Numbered from the stretch's first letter, positions 53,783 through 63,208 are shown. The stretch: DNA of 64,000 bases from Neobacillus citreus (GCF_018343545.2 NZ_JAGYPE020000001.1:178259-242258); one strand, 5' to 3'. Made by a program: numbers and translations. The notes: a model not told the origin generated them from the letters alone.

Positions 53783-55003
53783 TTAAAGTGAGCCAGATAC
53801 GATATTTCCATTATAAAAAACCGCTTTCCGCTTGGCTCTTCTTGCAACAGCATCGGCCGAGCAGCTCGCTTCAACCAGAATCATATTGGCGGTGCTCCCT
53901 GGTTTTGGCCAAATCTGATTACCTTCTTTGTCCAACGGTGTTAAACCGCCGGTAATATATTTAAGTGCCTGCCCTAAGGAAACTTCATTTGTCCAGCGGC
54001 TTCTTTCTACTAATCTGCCCACTCTTTCAAGTACATCCCCGTTACCAGTTGGCCACCATGAATCAAAGATATTATCATTCCCCACAGCCACTTCTACACC
54101 ACATTCAGTAAGAAGCGGAACAGGAGGTATGTTGCGGCCAATTGGTAGACTGGTCACAATCGATATTCCTGCATCCTTTAAAATCTCAGCCATTTCTACG
54201 GCCTCTCCCTGCGAAACATCGCCAAGGCCAAATGCATGGCTTATGGCAACTCTTCCCTCCCAGCTTGCCTGCTTCGTTAAATAGGCTAGCCGTTTCATCG
54301 TGAAGGTTCCTAAGTGTCCAGGGTCATGTAAATGCAAATCGATATCGGCATTTGCCTCGACTGCCAAATCCATTAACTGTACTAATGATGCTTCGATATT
54401 ATTATCAACAGTTGCAGGATCGACAGCACCCACAATCCCGGCACCATTTCTTAATGCTTCTTTTACGAGTTCAACTGTCCCTGGCCGCAGCAAGCCGTGC
54501 TGAGCAAAGGCAACAATTTCTGAACTTAATTTATAGGAATATGTTTCTAAAGCTTGTTTTACTCCTTCTAAATTTTGCAATTTTACCTCAGGATAAATAT
54601 CCACGTGGGTTCTAACATGAGTGGATCCGAACGATAATAACACCTCAAGCAGCGCTTCTGCACGTTCCTGCGTACTGGATGATATCGAAGTAAGAATGTT
54701 TTTTTCTATTTCACACCGTTCAATCACACCTGATGCTGGTATACAGGCCCTCCAGCGATCTCCCATATAGGTTTTGTCTAAATGAACATGCTTTTCAACA
54801 AAGGATGGGATGAGAAGCAGGCCTTCCGCGTTCATCACGGGTAATTCATTCAAGAGTGTCTCTGATGCATCGATTATTCTAGTAATCTTGCCATTTTCAA
54901 TTAATAACTGAAATAGCCCTGTTTCTGTCCCTGCAACTCTTCCGTTCTCTTTAATGTAACCTGTTTCCAAACGAACATTCTTTAACCAAAAACTTCTATT
55001 CAT
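53783..55003 (-). CDS. Cytosine-deaminase-fold amidohydrolase 3
   Basis: 406 residues, third paralogue. N-terminus WLKNVRLETGY, metal pair EKHVHLDKTYMG, then VAFAQHGLL (the FPQ of CodA is FAQ here), DLHLHDPGH, ISHAFGLGD and VGNDNIFDSWWPTGNGD. All metal ligands are kept, and HLHD again replaces HCDE. The FPQ-to-FAQ change may alter substrate binding. Start ATG follows AAAGGAAG. It is 78 bases downstream of the second binding-protein gene, repeating the SBP-amidohydrolase pairing seen at 42-45 kb. Confidence 0.87.
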   Translation of the reverse strand: MNRSFWLKNVRLETGYIKENGRVAGTETGLFQLLIENGKITRIIDASETLLNELPVMNAEGLLLIPSFVEKHVHLDKTYMGDRWRACIPASGVIERCEIEKNILTSISSSTQERAEALLEVLLSFGSTHVRTHVDIYPEVKLQNLEGVKQALETYSYKLSSEIVAFAQHGLLRPGTVELVKEALRNGAGIVGAVDPATVDNNIEASLVQLMDLAVEANADIDLHLHDPGHLGTFTMKRLAYLTKQASWEGRVAISHAFGLGDVSQGEAVEMAEILKDAGISIVTSLPIGRNIPPVPLLTECGVEVAVGNDNIFDSWWPTGNGDVLERVGRLVERSRWTNEVSLGQALKYITGGLTPLDKEGNQIWPKPGSTANMILVEASCSADAVARRAKRKAVFYNGNIVSGSL

Positions 55004-55081
55004 TCTCTAACTTCCTTTCTTTTCAGAGCAAAAGATAAAAGGGGGTACCCCACAGAGATATCCCTTTTATCTGTTTTAAAG

Positions 55082-56650
55082 TTATTTAATAGATACATCG
55101 TTTATTTCTAAATAGCCTGATGGGCTAATCGCAAAGCCTTCTACATTTTTTGAGACAGCTGCTAGGTTTTCTATCACACGGACCGGAATATAAACTACAT
55201 CCTTCATTTCTAATTCTTGTGATTGCGCATAAAGCTCCTTGCGTTTTTCTTGATCCTTTTCTCTCCTAGCTGCTTCAATTAAACTATCAACCTCTTTGTT
55301 GCTGTAGAAAAAGGTGTTTCCTGCCCCACCTTGGGAACTTGTATGGAAAAGATTATATTGATTATAATCAGCATCTCCAGTAGCATTTCTCCAGCTGATA
55401 ATAAACATTTCTGAATCACCTTTGTTTACTTGCTCTACAAATGTTCCATACTCCAATACTTGAATATTAACCTTAACGCCGATCCCTTTTAATTGAGATT
55501 GAAGAACTTCGGCCATATTGATTCGCTCTTTGCTATCCATCGTTTTAAGAGTTATTTCCAATCCATTCGAATAGCCTGCTTCTGCAAGCAGCTTTTTCGC
55601 TTCATTTAAATTATATTCATAGGCCTTCATTGCATCATTGTAGCCAAATACTTTAGAGCCCAATAAGGAATTCGCTTTTTTCCCAACATTGTTATAAACA
55701 CCTTTAATAATGGAATCCATTTCAACAGCGTAGGATATAGCCTTTCGAACACGAACATCGTTAAAAGGTTTCTTCTGAACATTAAAACCAATATACTCTG
55801 TTCCATATCCTTCACTGCGGTAAACATCGATTGCCTTTGAAGTTTTTACTGTATCCATCATCGGTACGGAAAGCGGTTCAGCTATATGAGCTTCTCCCGT
55901 TTCAAGCATCGATATTCTTGTCGTTTCTTCAGGAACAACCTTGAATACAACTTTATCCACCCTTGCTTTTTCTCCCCAATAATCGTTGTTCTTTTTTAAG
56001 ACAATTTCTTGACCCGGTGTCCAGGATTCGAATACAAATGGACCTGTTCCATTTGGCTCTTGGATAATTTTCTTGCCATATTTCTCAATCGTTTTTGGAT
56101 TGATAATACCGCCTTCATGGCTCGCTAAGATAGAGAGTAACGGAGAGAACGGCTCAGATAAGATAAACTGAACGGTATAATCATCAATAACCTTTACTTC
56201 CTTGACCATTTTAAATACAACTGCTCTCGGTGAACCAACGTTTGGGTCTAATAAACGATCAAAGGTAGCTTTGACAGCATTTGCCTTAAATTCAGTTCCA
56301 TCATGGAACTTTACACCTTTTCTTAGGGTAAACTCCCAGGTTGTATCGTCCTTTTGCTCCCACTTTTCCGCTAGCAAGGGCTTTATTTGAGCATTTTTAT
56401 CACGGCCAACTAAACCCTCATAAATCTTCCGATGAGTAATACTTGCGGCATTAATGGTAGACATAAAATGGTGGTCCAAATTTTCAGCATCAGATAAGCG
56501 TGCAATGACCAGAGTTCCCCCTTCTTTAGCGGCTGAGTCACTTTTTTTGGTGTCACTGCTAACATCTTTTTTTGTTGAACAACCCGCCATGATTACCATC
56601 ATCATTAGCATGACAATAAAGAATCTTCCTAATCCCCTATTTCTCTTCAT
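55082..56650 (-). CDS. Peptide/opine-type ABC substrate-binding lipoprotein 2
   Basis: 522 residues, SBP family 5, close paralogue of the protein encoded at 43667. Lipobox VIMAGC. WEFTLRKGVKFHDGTEFKANAVKATFDRLLDP, NGTGPFVFESWTPGQEI and KKPFNDVRVRKAISYAV align block by block. It has no permease or ATPase genes of its own nearby, so it probably docks on the same importer. Start ATG at 56650 is 8 bases after AGGAGG. Confidence 0.92.
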   Translation of the reverse strand: MKRNRGLGRFFIVMLMMMVIMAGCSTKKDVSSDTKKSDSAAKEGGTLVIARLSDAENLDHHFMSTINAASITHRKIYEGLVGRDKNAQIKPLLAEKWEQKDDTTWEFTLRKGVKFHDGTEFKANAVKATFDRLLDPNVGSPRAVVFKMVKEVKVIDDYTVQFILSEPFSPLLSILASHEGGIINPKTIEKYGKKIIQEPNGTGPFVFESWTPGQEIVLKKNNDYWGEKARVDKVVFKVVPEETTRISMLETGEAHIAEPLSVPMMDTVKTSKAIDVYRSEGYGTEYIGFNVQKKPFNDVRVRKAISYAVEMDSIIKGVYNNVGKKANSLLGSKVFGYNDAMKAYEYNLNEAKKLLAEAGYSNGLEITLKTMDSKERINMAEVLQSQLKGIGVKVNIQVLEYGTFVEQVNKGDSEMFIISWRNATGDADYNQYNLFHTSSQGGAGNTFFYSNKEVDSLIEAARREKDQEKRKELYAQSQELEMKDVVYIPVRVIENLAAVSKNVEGFAISPSGYLEINDVSIK

Positions 56651-56730
56651 CAATCTTACCTCCTGAATATTTTTTAAAAGGGTTTAACCTTTGTCTAATT
56701 ATAAAAAATATTCAGATAATAATATTTCAA

Positions 56731-56762
56731 ATATCTTTACTTCCTTTTTTAATATCTTTACT
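56731..56762. repeat. 21-bp-spaced direct repeat upstream of SBP2
   Basis: ATATCTTTACT at 56731-56741 and again at 56752-56762, exactly 21 bp (two helical turns) apart, 80-110 bp upstream of the SBP2 start codon. The word resembles ATATTTACTT upstream of SBP1. This fits an AraC-type activator site. Confidence 0.5.
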
Positions 56763-58245
56763 ACTTTCTTTCATTTTTAATAGATTCTACAACTCTAAAG
56801 GATGTTGGAAATAATTGTCGTTCCGGAAGCTGCTGATAATCTCTTTCCATATATCCCTTTCTCATTTTATTAAAATATTGTTGCCCTTTGAATTTAATTT
56901 CTTCTAAATTAACGTTTGGAATTTGCTGATCCTTCATGACAATCCTGCCATTGATGACAGATAATTTCACATCTCTTCCAGTTCCGCCTGCTACCATCGT
57001 GCGAATTGGGTCATCCAGAACCCCCATGTGAAATCCATCCAAATCAATGGCAATAATATCAGCTTTCGCACCAACAGCGAGCCTGCCGAGATCGGCCCTG
57101 CCGAGGAATTTAGCACCACCGAGTGTTGCTGCCCTAAAGAAATCAGCGTATGTTGAATCTTTGACTTCTTTTTCAATAAAACGAGCAAACATGCTTCCGG
57201 TCCGGATGTTTTGGAAAATATCCGGAGGGAAGGTATCCGTTCCGAGGGCTATATTAATTCCTGCTCTTTTATATTTCGCAAATGACTCTAAAGCTGACAT
57301 GTGCCTGCCAATAATTAACGGACAATGAATCACTGTCGTCCCAGTTTCTTGCAGAAGTGCGATATCGTTCCCTTCACCAACTTTCGCTTCACTATATCCG
57401 GCAATATAGTGAGCGTGTGGGATCCCAGTTTTGGGCCCTAAGAAGCCAAGGTCGTATAAGAAGCGAATCGGAGTAACCCCATATTTTTCCACAATAGTAT
57501 GATATTCAAAGGTTCCTTGTGCCGCATGGAGTTTAATTGGAACTCCCAGCTTTTCGCTAAAATACTTCGTTTGTGACAAGCTATCGATTGTTTGGCATTC
57601 TATCCGTTCAGGTGCAAGCATGCCCCGAACTAGTCCATCAAAAGCACCGTCAAATTCCTCCACAAATCTAACCGCCCGTTTTAATCCCTCTTTACCGGCT
57701 TCTTCATCCATATACAGCTTGATAGTACCATCGGGTTGTACTACCCTGGTCCCAGATTGATAGCTAGGACCAAGATAAATTCTTAACCCAAGGTTCCCCG
57801 CATGGTTTGCAGCTGCGGCTAACTCCTCATATGTTTCAGCCCATTTTTTATAAAAAACTGACGTAATTGGCATCGCCGTTGTAATCCCGTGGAGAATTAG
57901 CTGCGTGTAGGCATAAAGAGATTTAAAAGCTTCTTCTTCAGCGGTCATCACTTCATGGTGTCCATCCTTAATATATTGCGCGGACCAGAGCAAGTTTTTC
58001 TGTCTGTTTGTACTTGCCTCAAGGTGTAAAATATCATGGTCGATATCTCCTAACGCATTTAAATCAATAAAACCAGGGCTAATGACGGCATTCCCTACAT
58101 CGATTAATTCATTTATTTCACCTGTGTAATTTTTACCGACATATATAATAGTGTCTTGTTCATAAACAACTTCAGCATTTTCGATGATAACATGGTCTTC
58201 CCCGTCATAGCCTATGACATACCTTCCCTTTATCTTTGTCTTCAT
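56761..58245 (-). CDS. Amidohydrolase-superfamily protein 4 (chlorohydrolase-like, atypical metal site)
   Basis: 494 residues. The composite beta-sandwich plus TIM barrel is clear: ISPGFIDLNALGDIDHD, a KLHAAQG strand, PHAHYIAGYSE, VIHCPLIIGRH, GTDTFPPD and GRLAVGAKADIIAIDLDGFHMG. In place of the usual HxH after strand 1 it has LNA followed by DIDHD, so two metal ligands are missing or relocated. The later His and Asp are present. It could be an active variant with altered metal binding. The ribosome site is GGGGAAAG. It lies directly upstream of SBP2 on the same strand. Confidence 0.85.
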   Translation of the reverse strand: MKTKIKGRYVIGYDGEDHVIIENAEVVYEQDTIIYVGKNYTGEINELIDVGNAVISPGFIDLNALGDIDHDILHLEASTNRQKNLLWSAQYIKDGHHEVMTAEEEAFKSLYAYTQLILHGITTAMPITSVFYKKWAETYEELAAAANHAGNLGLRIYLGPSYQSGTRVVQPDGTIKLYMDEEAGKEGLKRAVRFVEEFDGAFDGLVRGMLAPERIECQTIDSLSQTKYFSEKLGVPIKLHAAQGTFEYHTIVEKYGVTPIRFLYDLGFLGPKTGIPHAHYIAGYSEAKVGEGNDIALLQETGTTVIHCPLIIGRHMSALESFAKYKRAGINIALGTDTFPPDIFQNIRTGSMFARFIEKEVKDSTYADFFRAATLGGAKFLGRADLGRLAVGAKADIIAIDLDGFHMGVLDDPIRTMVAGGTGRDVKLSVINGRIVMKDQQIPNVNLEEIKFKGQQYFNKMRKGYMERDYQQLPERQLFPTSFRVVESIKNERK

Positions 58246-58376
58246 CCACTTTCCCCTTTCTTCCTTTTACCTTTATTATAAAAAACTCTCGATGCCCCCA
58301 TTTTCGGAATTATTACTCTTTTTTTAAATTTTTCTACTTTATTAAAACAGAATATACTTCAAGTTAAAAAAAGAAA

Positions 58377-58400
58377 GGTTGTCAACTTTTAGACAACCCC
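58377..58400 (-). terminator. Second terminator hairpin after aspartase gene
   Basis: GGTTGTC / GACAACC stem with a 9-base loop, followed on the minus strand by TTTCTTTTTTT. It lies in tandem behind the hairpin at 58431. Confidence 0.7.
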
Positions 58401-58429
58401 TCTTTATACATCCAAATTTAAATTTAAAA

Positions 58430-58457
58430 AAGCGAACAGTTCACTAACTGTTCGCTC
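58430..58457 (-). terminator. Intrinsic terminator after aspartase gene
   Basis: Perfect 10-bp stem AGCGAACAGT / ACTGTTCGCT with a 6-base loop and TTTTTTAAATTT after it on the minus strand. Confidence 0.88.
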
Positions 58458-58465
58458 TTTGGGTT

Positions 58466-59890
58466 TTAATCCCGATCTAAAAGTGCAGCTCCGGCAATCC
58501 CCGGTTTTGTCATTTCATAGATATTAAGGATTTGATCCAATTCTTCCTCAGTTAAAACATCATGCTGGAGGCACAGCTCACGTACCGATTTCCCGGTCAG
58601 GGTAGCTTCTCTTGCAATTCTTGCGGCTGCTTCATAACCAAGATGCGGATTTACAGCGGTAATAATGCCGACACTCTTTTCAACATATTCTTTTAATCTA
58701 GCTTCATTCGCCTCAATGCCAGCTAAACAGTGGTCAGTAAATGAACGGAAACCATTGTTCATGATACTGATGGATTGCAGCAGATTGAAGACTAAAACAG
58801 GCTCCATTACGTTTAACTCAAGCTGCCCTGCTTCCGATGCCAAACAAATGGTATGGTCATTGCCAATCACCTGAAAAGCAATTTGGTTAATCAGTTCCGG
58901 CATAACTGGGTTTACTTTACCCGGCATGATGGAAGATCCAGGCTGGCGTGCCGGCAGTGAAATTTCAGCCAGACCTGCCCGTGGTCCTGAAGCCATCAGG
59001 CGAAGGTCGTTAGCAATTTTCGACATATTCATCATACATACTTTTAGAGCGGCAGAAACCTCCGTATAGGCATCGGTATTCTGGGTGGCATCCACCAGGT
59101 GCTCCGCATTGACCAATGGTAACCCGCTGATTTCAGCCAACTGTTTAACCACATCTTCAATATACTGAGGGTCAGCATTTAATCCTGTTCCAACTGCAGT
59201 TGCCCCCATATTAACCTCATATAAATGATTCCGTGATTGAGAAATTCTCTTCATATCCCTTTCAAGCACACGGGAATACGCTTCAAATTCCTGCCCGAGG
59301 CGAATTGGTACTGCATCTTGAAGGTGAGTTCGGCCCATTTTGATTACTGTTTCAAATTGCTTTGCTTTTGCCTTGAAAACGCTATGCATGTACTGCATTG
59401 TCTCTAATAATTTGCTCAATAGATTTAGTGTTGCAATATGGATTGCCGTAGGGAAGGCATCATTTGTCGATTGCGACATATTAACATGGCTATTTGGGCT
59501 TAAATGCTTATAATCCCCTTTTTTGTGTCCCAGCAATTCAAGTGCGCGGTTGCCGATCACCTCATTTGCGTTCATATTCATGGATGTCCCGGCACCACCC
59601 TGAATTGGGTCAACAATAAACTCGTCATGCCACTTCCCTTCAATGATCTCCTCGGCTGCCTGAACGATTTTTTCCCCAAGTCCGCTGTATAAACGTTTGG
59701 TATTCATATTAGCAATAGCTGCTGCTTTCTTGACCATTGCTAATGCCTTAATTAATTCCTCATGGATTCGGTATCCTGTAATTGGAAAATTTTCAACGGC
59801 ACGTAATGTTTGAATCCCATAATAAGCATTTTCCGGTATTTCTTTTTTTCCTAAGAAGTCTTGTTCAACCCTTGTTGTATTCGCTTCCAT
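58466..59890 (-). CDS. aspA: Aspartate ammonia-lyase
   Basis: 474 residues. YYGIQTLRAVENFPITG, GGAGTSMNMNANEVIGNRALELLG, SQSTNDAFPTAIHIA, GRTHLQDAVPI and the fumarase/aspartase signature GSSIMPGKVNP identify it. The Asn/Lys pattern and the QTLRAVENF start favour aspartase over fumarase. It releases ammonia from aspartate to give fumarate. Start ATG follows GGTGAGG. A single gene with tandem terminators downstream and an 18-bp palindrome just upstream. B. subtilis calls the equivalent gene ansB. Confidence 0.93.
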   Translation of the reverse strand: MEANTTRVEQDFLGKKEIPENAYYGIQTLRAVENFPITGYRIHEELIKALAMVKKAAAIANMNTKRLYSGLGEKIVQAAEEIIEGKWHDEFIVDPIQGGAGTSMNMNANEVIGNRALELLGHKKGDYKHLSPNSHVNMSQSTNDAFPTAIHIATLNLLSKLLETMQYMHSVFKAKAKQFETVIKMGRTHLQDAVPIRLGQEFEAYSRVLERDMKRISQSRNHLYEVNMGATAVGTGLNADPQYIEDVVKQLAEISGLPLVNAEHLVDATQNTDAYTEVSAALKVCMMNMSKIANDLRLMASGPRAGLAEISLPARQPGSSIMPGKVNPVMPELINQIAFQVIGNDHTICLASEAGQLELNVMEPVLVFNLLQSISIMNNGFRSFTDHCLAGIEANEARLKEYVEKSVGIITAVNPHLGYEAAARIAREATLTGKSVRELCLQHDVLTEEELDQILNIYEMTKPGIAGAALLDRD

Positions 59891-60321
59891 TTTCTTACCT
59901 CACCTTTGTATTTAGGCATTCTATTTTAATAGAATCCTATTATAAATAATAACATTTACAAAGTTATTGTATTACATTCCTGCTTTAATTTCATTCGTAA
60001 AACAAAAATTCTTTAAAAATATTATTTCAAAAAAATATCATCCAAACAACAACCACCTTTAAAAAGACTTTGTAATCTTCTTAAAAACTACTTCACTCTC
60101 TTTATAATATACGATATTATGAAATCGTTTTCAATGATTTGTTTATTTTTCAACCTTTTTAATAAATCAAAAAATGAAAAAAGTGTAGAAATTTGTCTGA
60201 ATATTTACTCATCAAATGCTTTATATTAGTAATATATACATGGTATAATCTTCTAAAATATTATTTTAAAATTATTTAAAATTAAATTTCTCGAGGAGAA
60301 AGGAAGGTCGTAAAAACAAAT
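59891..60321. other. Divergent intergenic region between aspA and P450 genes
   Basis: 431 bases, very AT-rich, no ORF. Near aspA it holds the palindrome at 59918-59935. Near the P450 gene a TATAAT at 60244-60249 could be a -10 box, but the -35 (TTATAT near 60221) is poor. I see no copy of a BM3R1-type operator. Confidence 0.4.
59918..59935. promoter_or_regulatory. 18-bp palindrome upstream of aspA
   Basis: ATTCTATTTTAATAGAAT is a perfect palindrome (8-2-8) centred 37 bp upstream of the aspA start codon. The position suits a repressor site in the leader or promoter. The protein is unknown. Confidence 0.5.
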
Positions 60322-62736
60322 ATGTCTACTTCCGAAATTACTGCGATACCGCAGCCGAAAACGTATGGCCCACTAGGCAACATGCCTTTGATTGATAAGG
60401 AGGCCCCGACACTCTCCTTATGGAAAATTGCGGAAAAATACGGTCCGATTTTTCGCATGGAATTTTTCGGCGGATTTTCTACCGTTTTTGTTTCCGGCCA
60501 TAAATGGGCCGGCGAGGTTTTGAACAGCGGAAAATTTGATAAAAGTCTGCTTGGCGGCCTCCATCAAGTCCGCGATTTCGCTGGCGATGGGCTGTTTACA
60601 GGTAAAACATCTGAGCCAAACTGGCAAAAAGCCCATAACATTCTAATGCCTTCGTTTAGTCTGTCAGCTATGAAAGGATATCACTCCATGATGGTAGACA
60701 TAGCAAGCCAGCTCGTCCAAAAATGGGCCCGGTTGAATCCAAATGAGAGTATTGATGTTCCGGATGATATGACCAGACTTACGCTTGATACGATTGGCTT
60801 GTGCGGCTTTAACTATCGTTTCAACAGCTTCTACCGTGAGACGCATGACCCTTTTATTATCAATATGGTAAATGCCCTAGATGAAGCCATGCATAAAGGG
60901 ACCCGCCTCCCGATTCAAGATAAATTCATGCTAAAAAAACGACAGGAATTCCAAAAGAACATCCAAGCGATGTTTTCCTTGGTAGACAAACTAATCGCTG
61001 AACGGAAGGAACACGGTGATCAAGGGGAAACAGATCTGCTTGCTCGGATGCTAAGTGCTAAAGATCCGCAAACAGGCGAAATGCTCGATGATGAAAATAT
61101 ACGTTACCAAATCATCACCTTCCTGATTGCCGGGCATGAAACAACCAGCGGCCTTTTGTCCTTTACGCTTTACCTGCTGTTAAAGCACCCGGAAATCCTG
61201 GAAAAAGCACGTGCGGAAGTTGACCGTGTATTGACCGGACCAGTTCCAACCTTTAAACAAGTTTTGGAGCTGAAATATATTCGGATGATTTTAAATGAAT
61301 CGTTGCGGCTTTATCCGACAGCACCGCAATTTACCCTATATGCCAAGGAAGATATGGTTCTTGGAGGTAAATATAAGATAAATAAAAAGCAGACGGTTGC
61401 CATTCTCCTCCCTCAACTGCACCGCGACAAAGAAGCTTGGGGTGAAGATGCTGAAGAGTTTCGTCCTGAACGGTTTGAAGACCCGAAAAAAATACCGCAT
61501 GATGCCTACAAACCTTTCGGCAATGGACAACGTGCATGTATCGGAATGCAGTTTGCCCTTCACGAGGCAACATTATTAATAGGAATGATTTTGCAAAACT
61601 TTGACTTAATTGACCATACGAACTATCAATTAAAAATTAAACAAACATTGACACTTAAGCCCGAAAACTTCACAATGAGCGTCCAGCTGCGTGATAACCG
61701 ATTCGTTGAATCATTTGTATTGCCTGTTGAAGAAAAAAGCTCTTCTTTCTTACATTCAGCTAACCAACAATACGATTCTTCGATAGGAAATAATACACCA
61801 TTATTTGTTCTATACGGTTCCAATATGGGGACTGCGGAAGGAATCGCAAAAGATTTGGCAACAAGTGCTCGTTTTAAAGGTTTCAAAAGTGAAATAGCTC
61901 CGCTTGACGAATACGTCGACGTACTACCGAAAGAAGGAGTTACTCTAATTGTCACTTCCTCTTATAATGGCAATCCGCCAAAAAACGCTCGTAAATTTGT
62001 CAAGTGGTTAAAAGAGTCTGACAGTGAAGTGCTCGAGGGTGTTCGTTACGCTGTTTTTGGCTGCGGAGATACGAACTGGGCGAACACTTATCAAAGTGTT
62101 CCTAATTTGATTGACGTAAAGCTTGCTGAAAAAGGTGCCAATAGAATATCTCCAAAAGGCCAAGGGGATGCAAGCAGTGATTTTGATCAGCAATTTGAAG
62201 ATTGGCATGAGCAATTATGGCCAAATGTGTTCGAGGCATTAGGGCTAAAAGTTGAAAATAAATCAGAAGAAACGAACCAGGCATTGACAGTCCAATTTGT
62301 CGATGAAGTACAAACCGCGGAGCATGCTTCAGGAGGTACTGCGGTACAGACTGTGAAAACGCGCAATTCTTTTAAGACGGTTGAACGTGTTCTTAACCGC
62401 TTCGAATTAGATACAAACACACAGGTTGTCTTGAGCGGGAATCAGCAATTTGCGACCCGGCTGCCACTAGATATCCCTGTCCGGGCCAGCGACTTACTAA
62501 GTCTAAAGGTTGATTTGGAAGAAACTGTTACCCGTCCGCAGCTTCAAGAGCTGGCGGAACATACAGTATGCCCGCCTCATCAAAAAGAATTAGAAGCACT
62601 TCTAACTGAAGATGCCTATAAGGCTCACGTTGTAGATAAAGGCATTACGATGCTGGATTTACTTGAAAAATACCCAGCCTGCCAAATGCCATTTGAAAAA
62701 TTTTTAGAGCTATTAGCACCTTATGAGACACACTAA
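60322..62736 (+). CDS. CYP102A-type cytochrome P450 with truncated reductase
   Basis: 804 residues, against about 1050 for P450 BM3. The heme domain is intact: I-helix [11 protein letters not shown], ExxR in NESLRLYPT, and the heme Cys406 in [10 protein letters not shown]. The FMN domain (about 492-640) is intact: [41 protein letters not shown]. The FAD/NADPH part is broken in two ways. About 35-40 residues, including the family's EGDHLGV block, are missing near residue 683. The protein also ends at about residue 804 before the RYYSISS FAD motif. It probably cannot use NADPH by itself. The ribosome site is GGAGAAAGGAAGG. Confidence 0.9.
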   Translation: MSTSEITAIPQPKTYGPLGNMPLIDKEAPTLSLWKIAEKYGPIFRMEFFGGFSTVFVSGHKWAGEVLNSGKFDKSLLGGLHQVRDFAGDGLFTGKTSEPNWQKAHNILMPSFSLSAMKGYHSMMVDIASQLVQKWARLNPNESIDVPDDMTRLTLDTIGLCGFNYRFNSFYRETHDPFIINMVNALDEAMHKGTRLPIQDKFMLKKRQEFQKNIQAMFSLVDKLIAERKEHGDQGETDLLARMLSAKDPQTGEMLDDENIRYQIITFLIAGHETTSGLLSFTLYLLLKHPEILEKARAEVDRVLTGPVPTFKQVLELKYIRMILNESLRLYPTAPQFTLYAKEDMVLGGKYKINKKQTVAILLPQLHRDKEAWGEDAEEFRPERFEDPKKIPHDAYKPFGNGQRACIGMQFALHEATLLIGMILQNFDLIDHTNYQLKIKQTLTLKPENFTMSVQLRDNRFVESFVLPVEEKSSSFLHSANQQYDSSIGNNTPLFVLYGSNMGTAEGIAKDLATSARFKGFKSEIAPLDEYVDVLPKEGVTLIVTSSYNGNPPKNARKFVKWLKESDSEVLEGVRYAVFGCGDTNWANTYQSVPNLIDVKLAEKGANRISPKGQGDASSDFDQQFEDWHEQLWPNVFEALGLKVENKSEETNQALTVQFVDEVQTAEHASGGTAVQTVKTRNSFKTVERVLNRFELDTNTQVVLSGNQQFATRLPLDIPVRASDLLSLKVDLEETVTRPQLQELAEHTVCPPHQKELEALLTEDAYKAHVVDKGITMLDLLEKYPACQMPFEKFLELLAPYETH

Positions 62737-62743
62737 AATAATT

Positions 62744-62782
62744 AAAAAAGAGGATGACCTGGTTGGTCCATCCTCCTTTTTA
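62744..62782. terminator. Intrinsic terminator between P450 and MarR genes
   Basis: AGGATG-ACC / GGT-CATCCT with one bulge and a 5-base loop, flanked by A-run and T-run. It serves two convergent genes. Confidence 0.85.
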
Positions 62783-63208
62783 TTCTTGAATGGCTGCAAT
62801 ATTAAATCTTGTTAAAAGTTTGCCAAATGTAGCACGTTCTTCATCGGACCAGTCCTTTGTCACTTCTCCTACCCTTATCTTCCTCGCTTGTCTCTCTTCT
62901 CTTAATTTCCTTAAACCCAATTCAGTAATTTCTAAGAAATATGCCCTTCCATCTGTTGGATCAGGAATTCGATATAGGTAGCCTTTTTGTTCTAACGCGG
63001 ATGCCTGCCTGCTTATTGTGGAAATATCCAGTTGGGATTGTCCTGCTAATGTTTTTACTCCTGCTGGACCATTTGTTGCGATTTGATGTAAGAGAAGATA
63101 CGCGGAACGATCAAGATTGCCAATTTTTTTATGGGAAGAGTAGGATGTGATACGGCGAATCATAATCGCCATTTCAAGTTCGATCGTTTCAAGGGATTCT
63201 TCTGACAT
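62780..63208 (-). CDS. MarR-family transcriptional regulator
   Basis: 142 residues. The winged helix is in LLLHQIATNGPAGVKTLAGQSQLDISTISRQASALEQKGYLYRI, with the wing DPTDGRAYFLEITELG. MarR proteins usually repress an adjacent efflux gene and are released by a small ligand. Start ATG at 63208 follows GAGGTG. It is divergent from the MFS gene, whose promoter overlaps a palindrome. Confidence 0.93.
   Translation of the reverse strand: MSEESLETIELEMAIMIRRITSYSSHKKIGNLDRSAYLLLHQIATNGPAGVKTLAGQSQLDISTISRQASALEQKGYLYRIPDPTDGRAYFLEITELGLRKLREERQARKIRVGEVTKDWSDEERATFGKLLTRFNIAAIQE

Noticed and set aside
60322-62736. Frameshift explaining the short P450 reductase
   Set aside because: No continuation of the FAD domain is seen past the stop; a terminator and a convergent gene follow at once, so it is a deletion rather than a frameshift.
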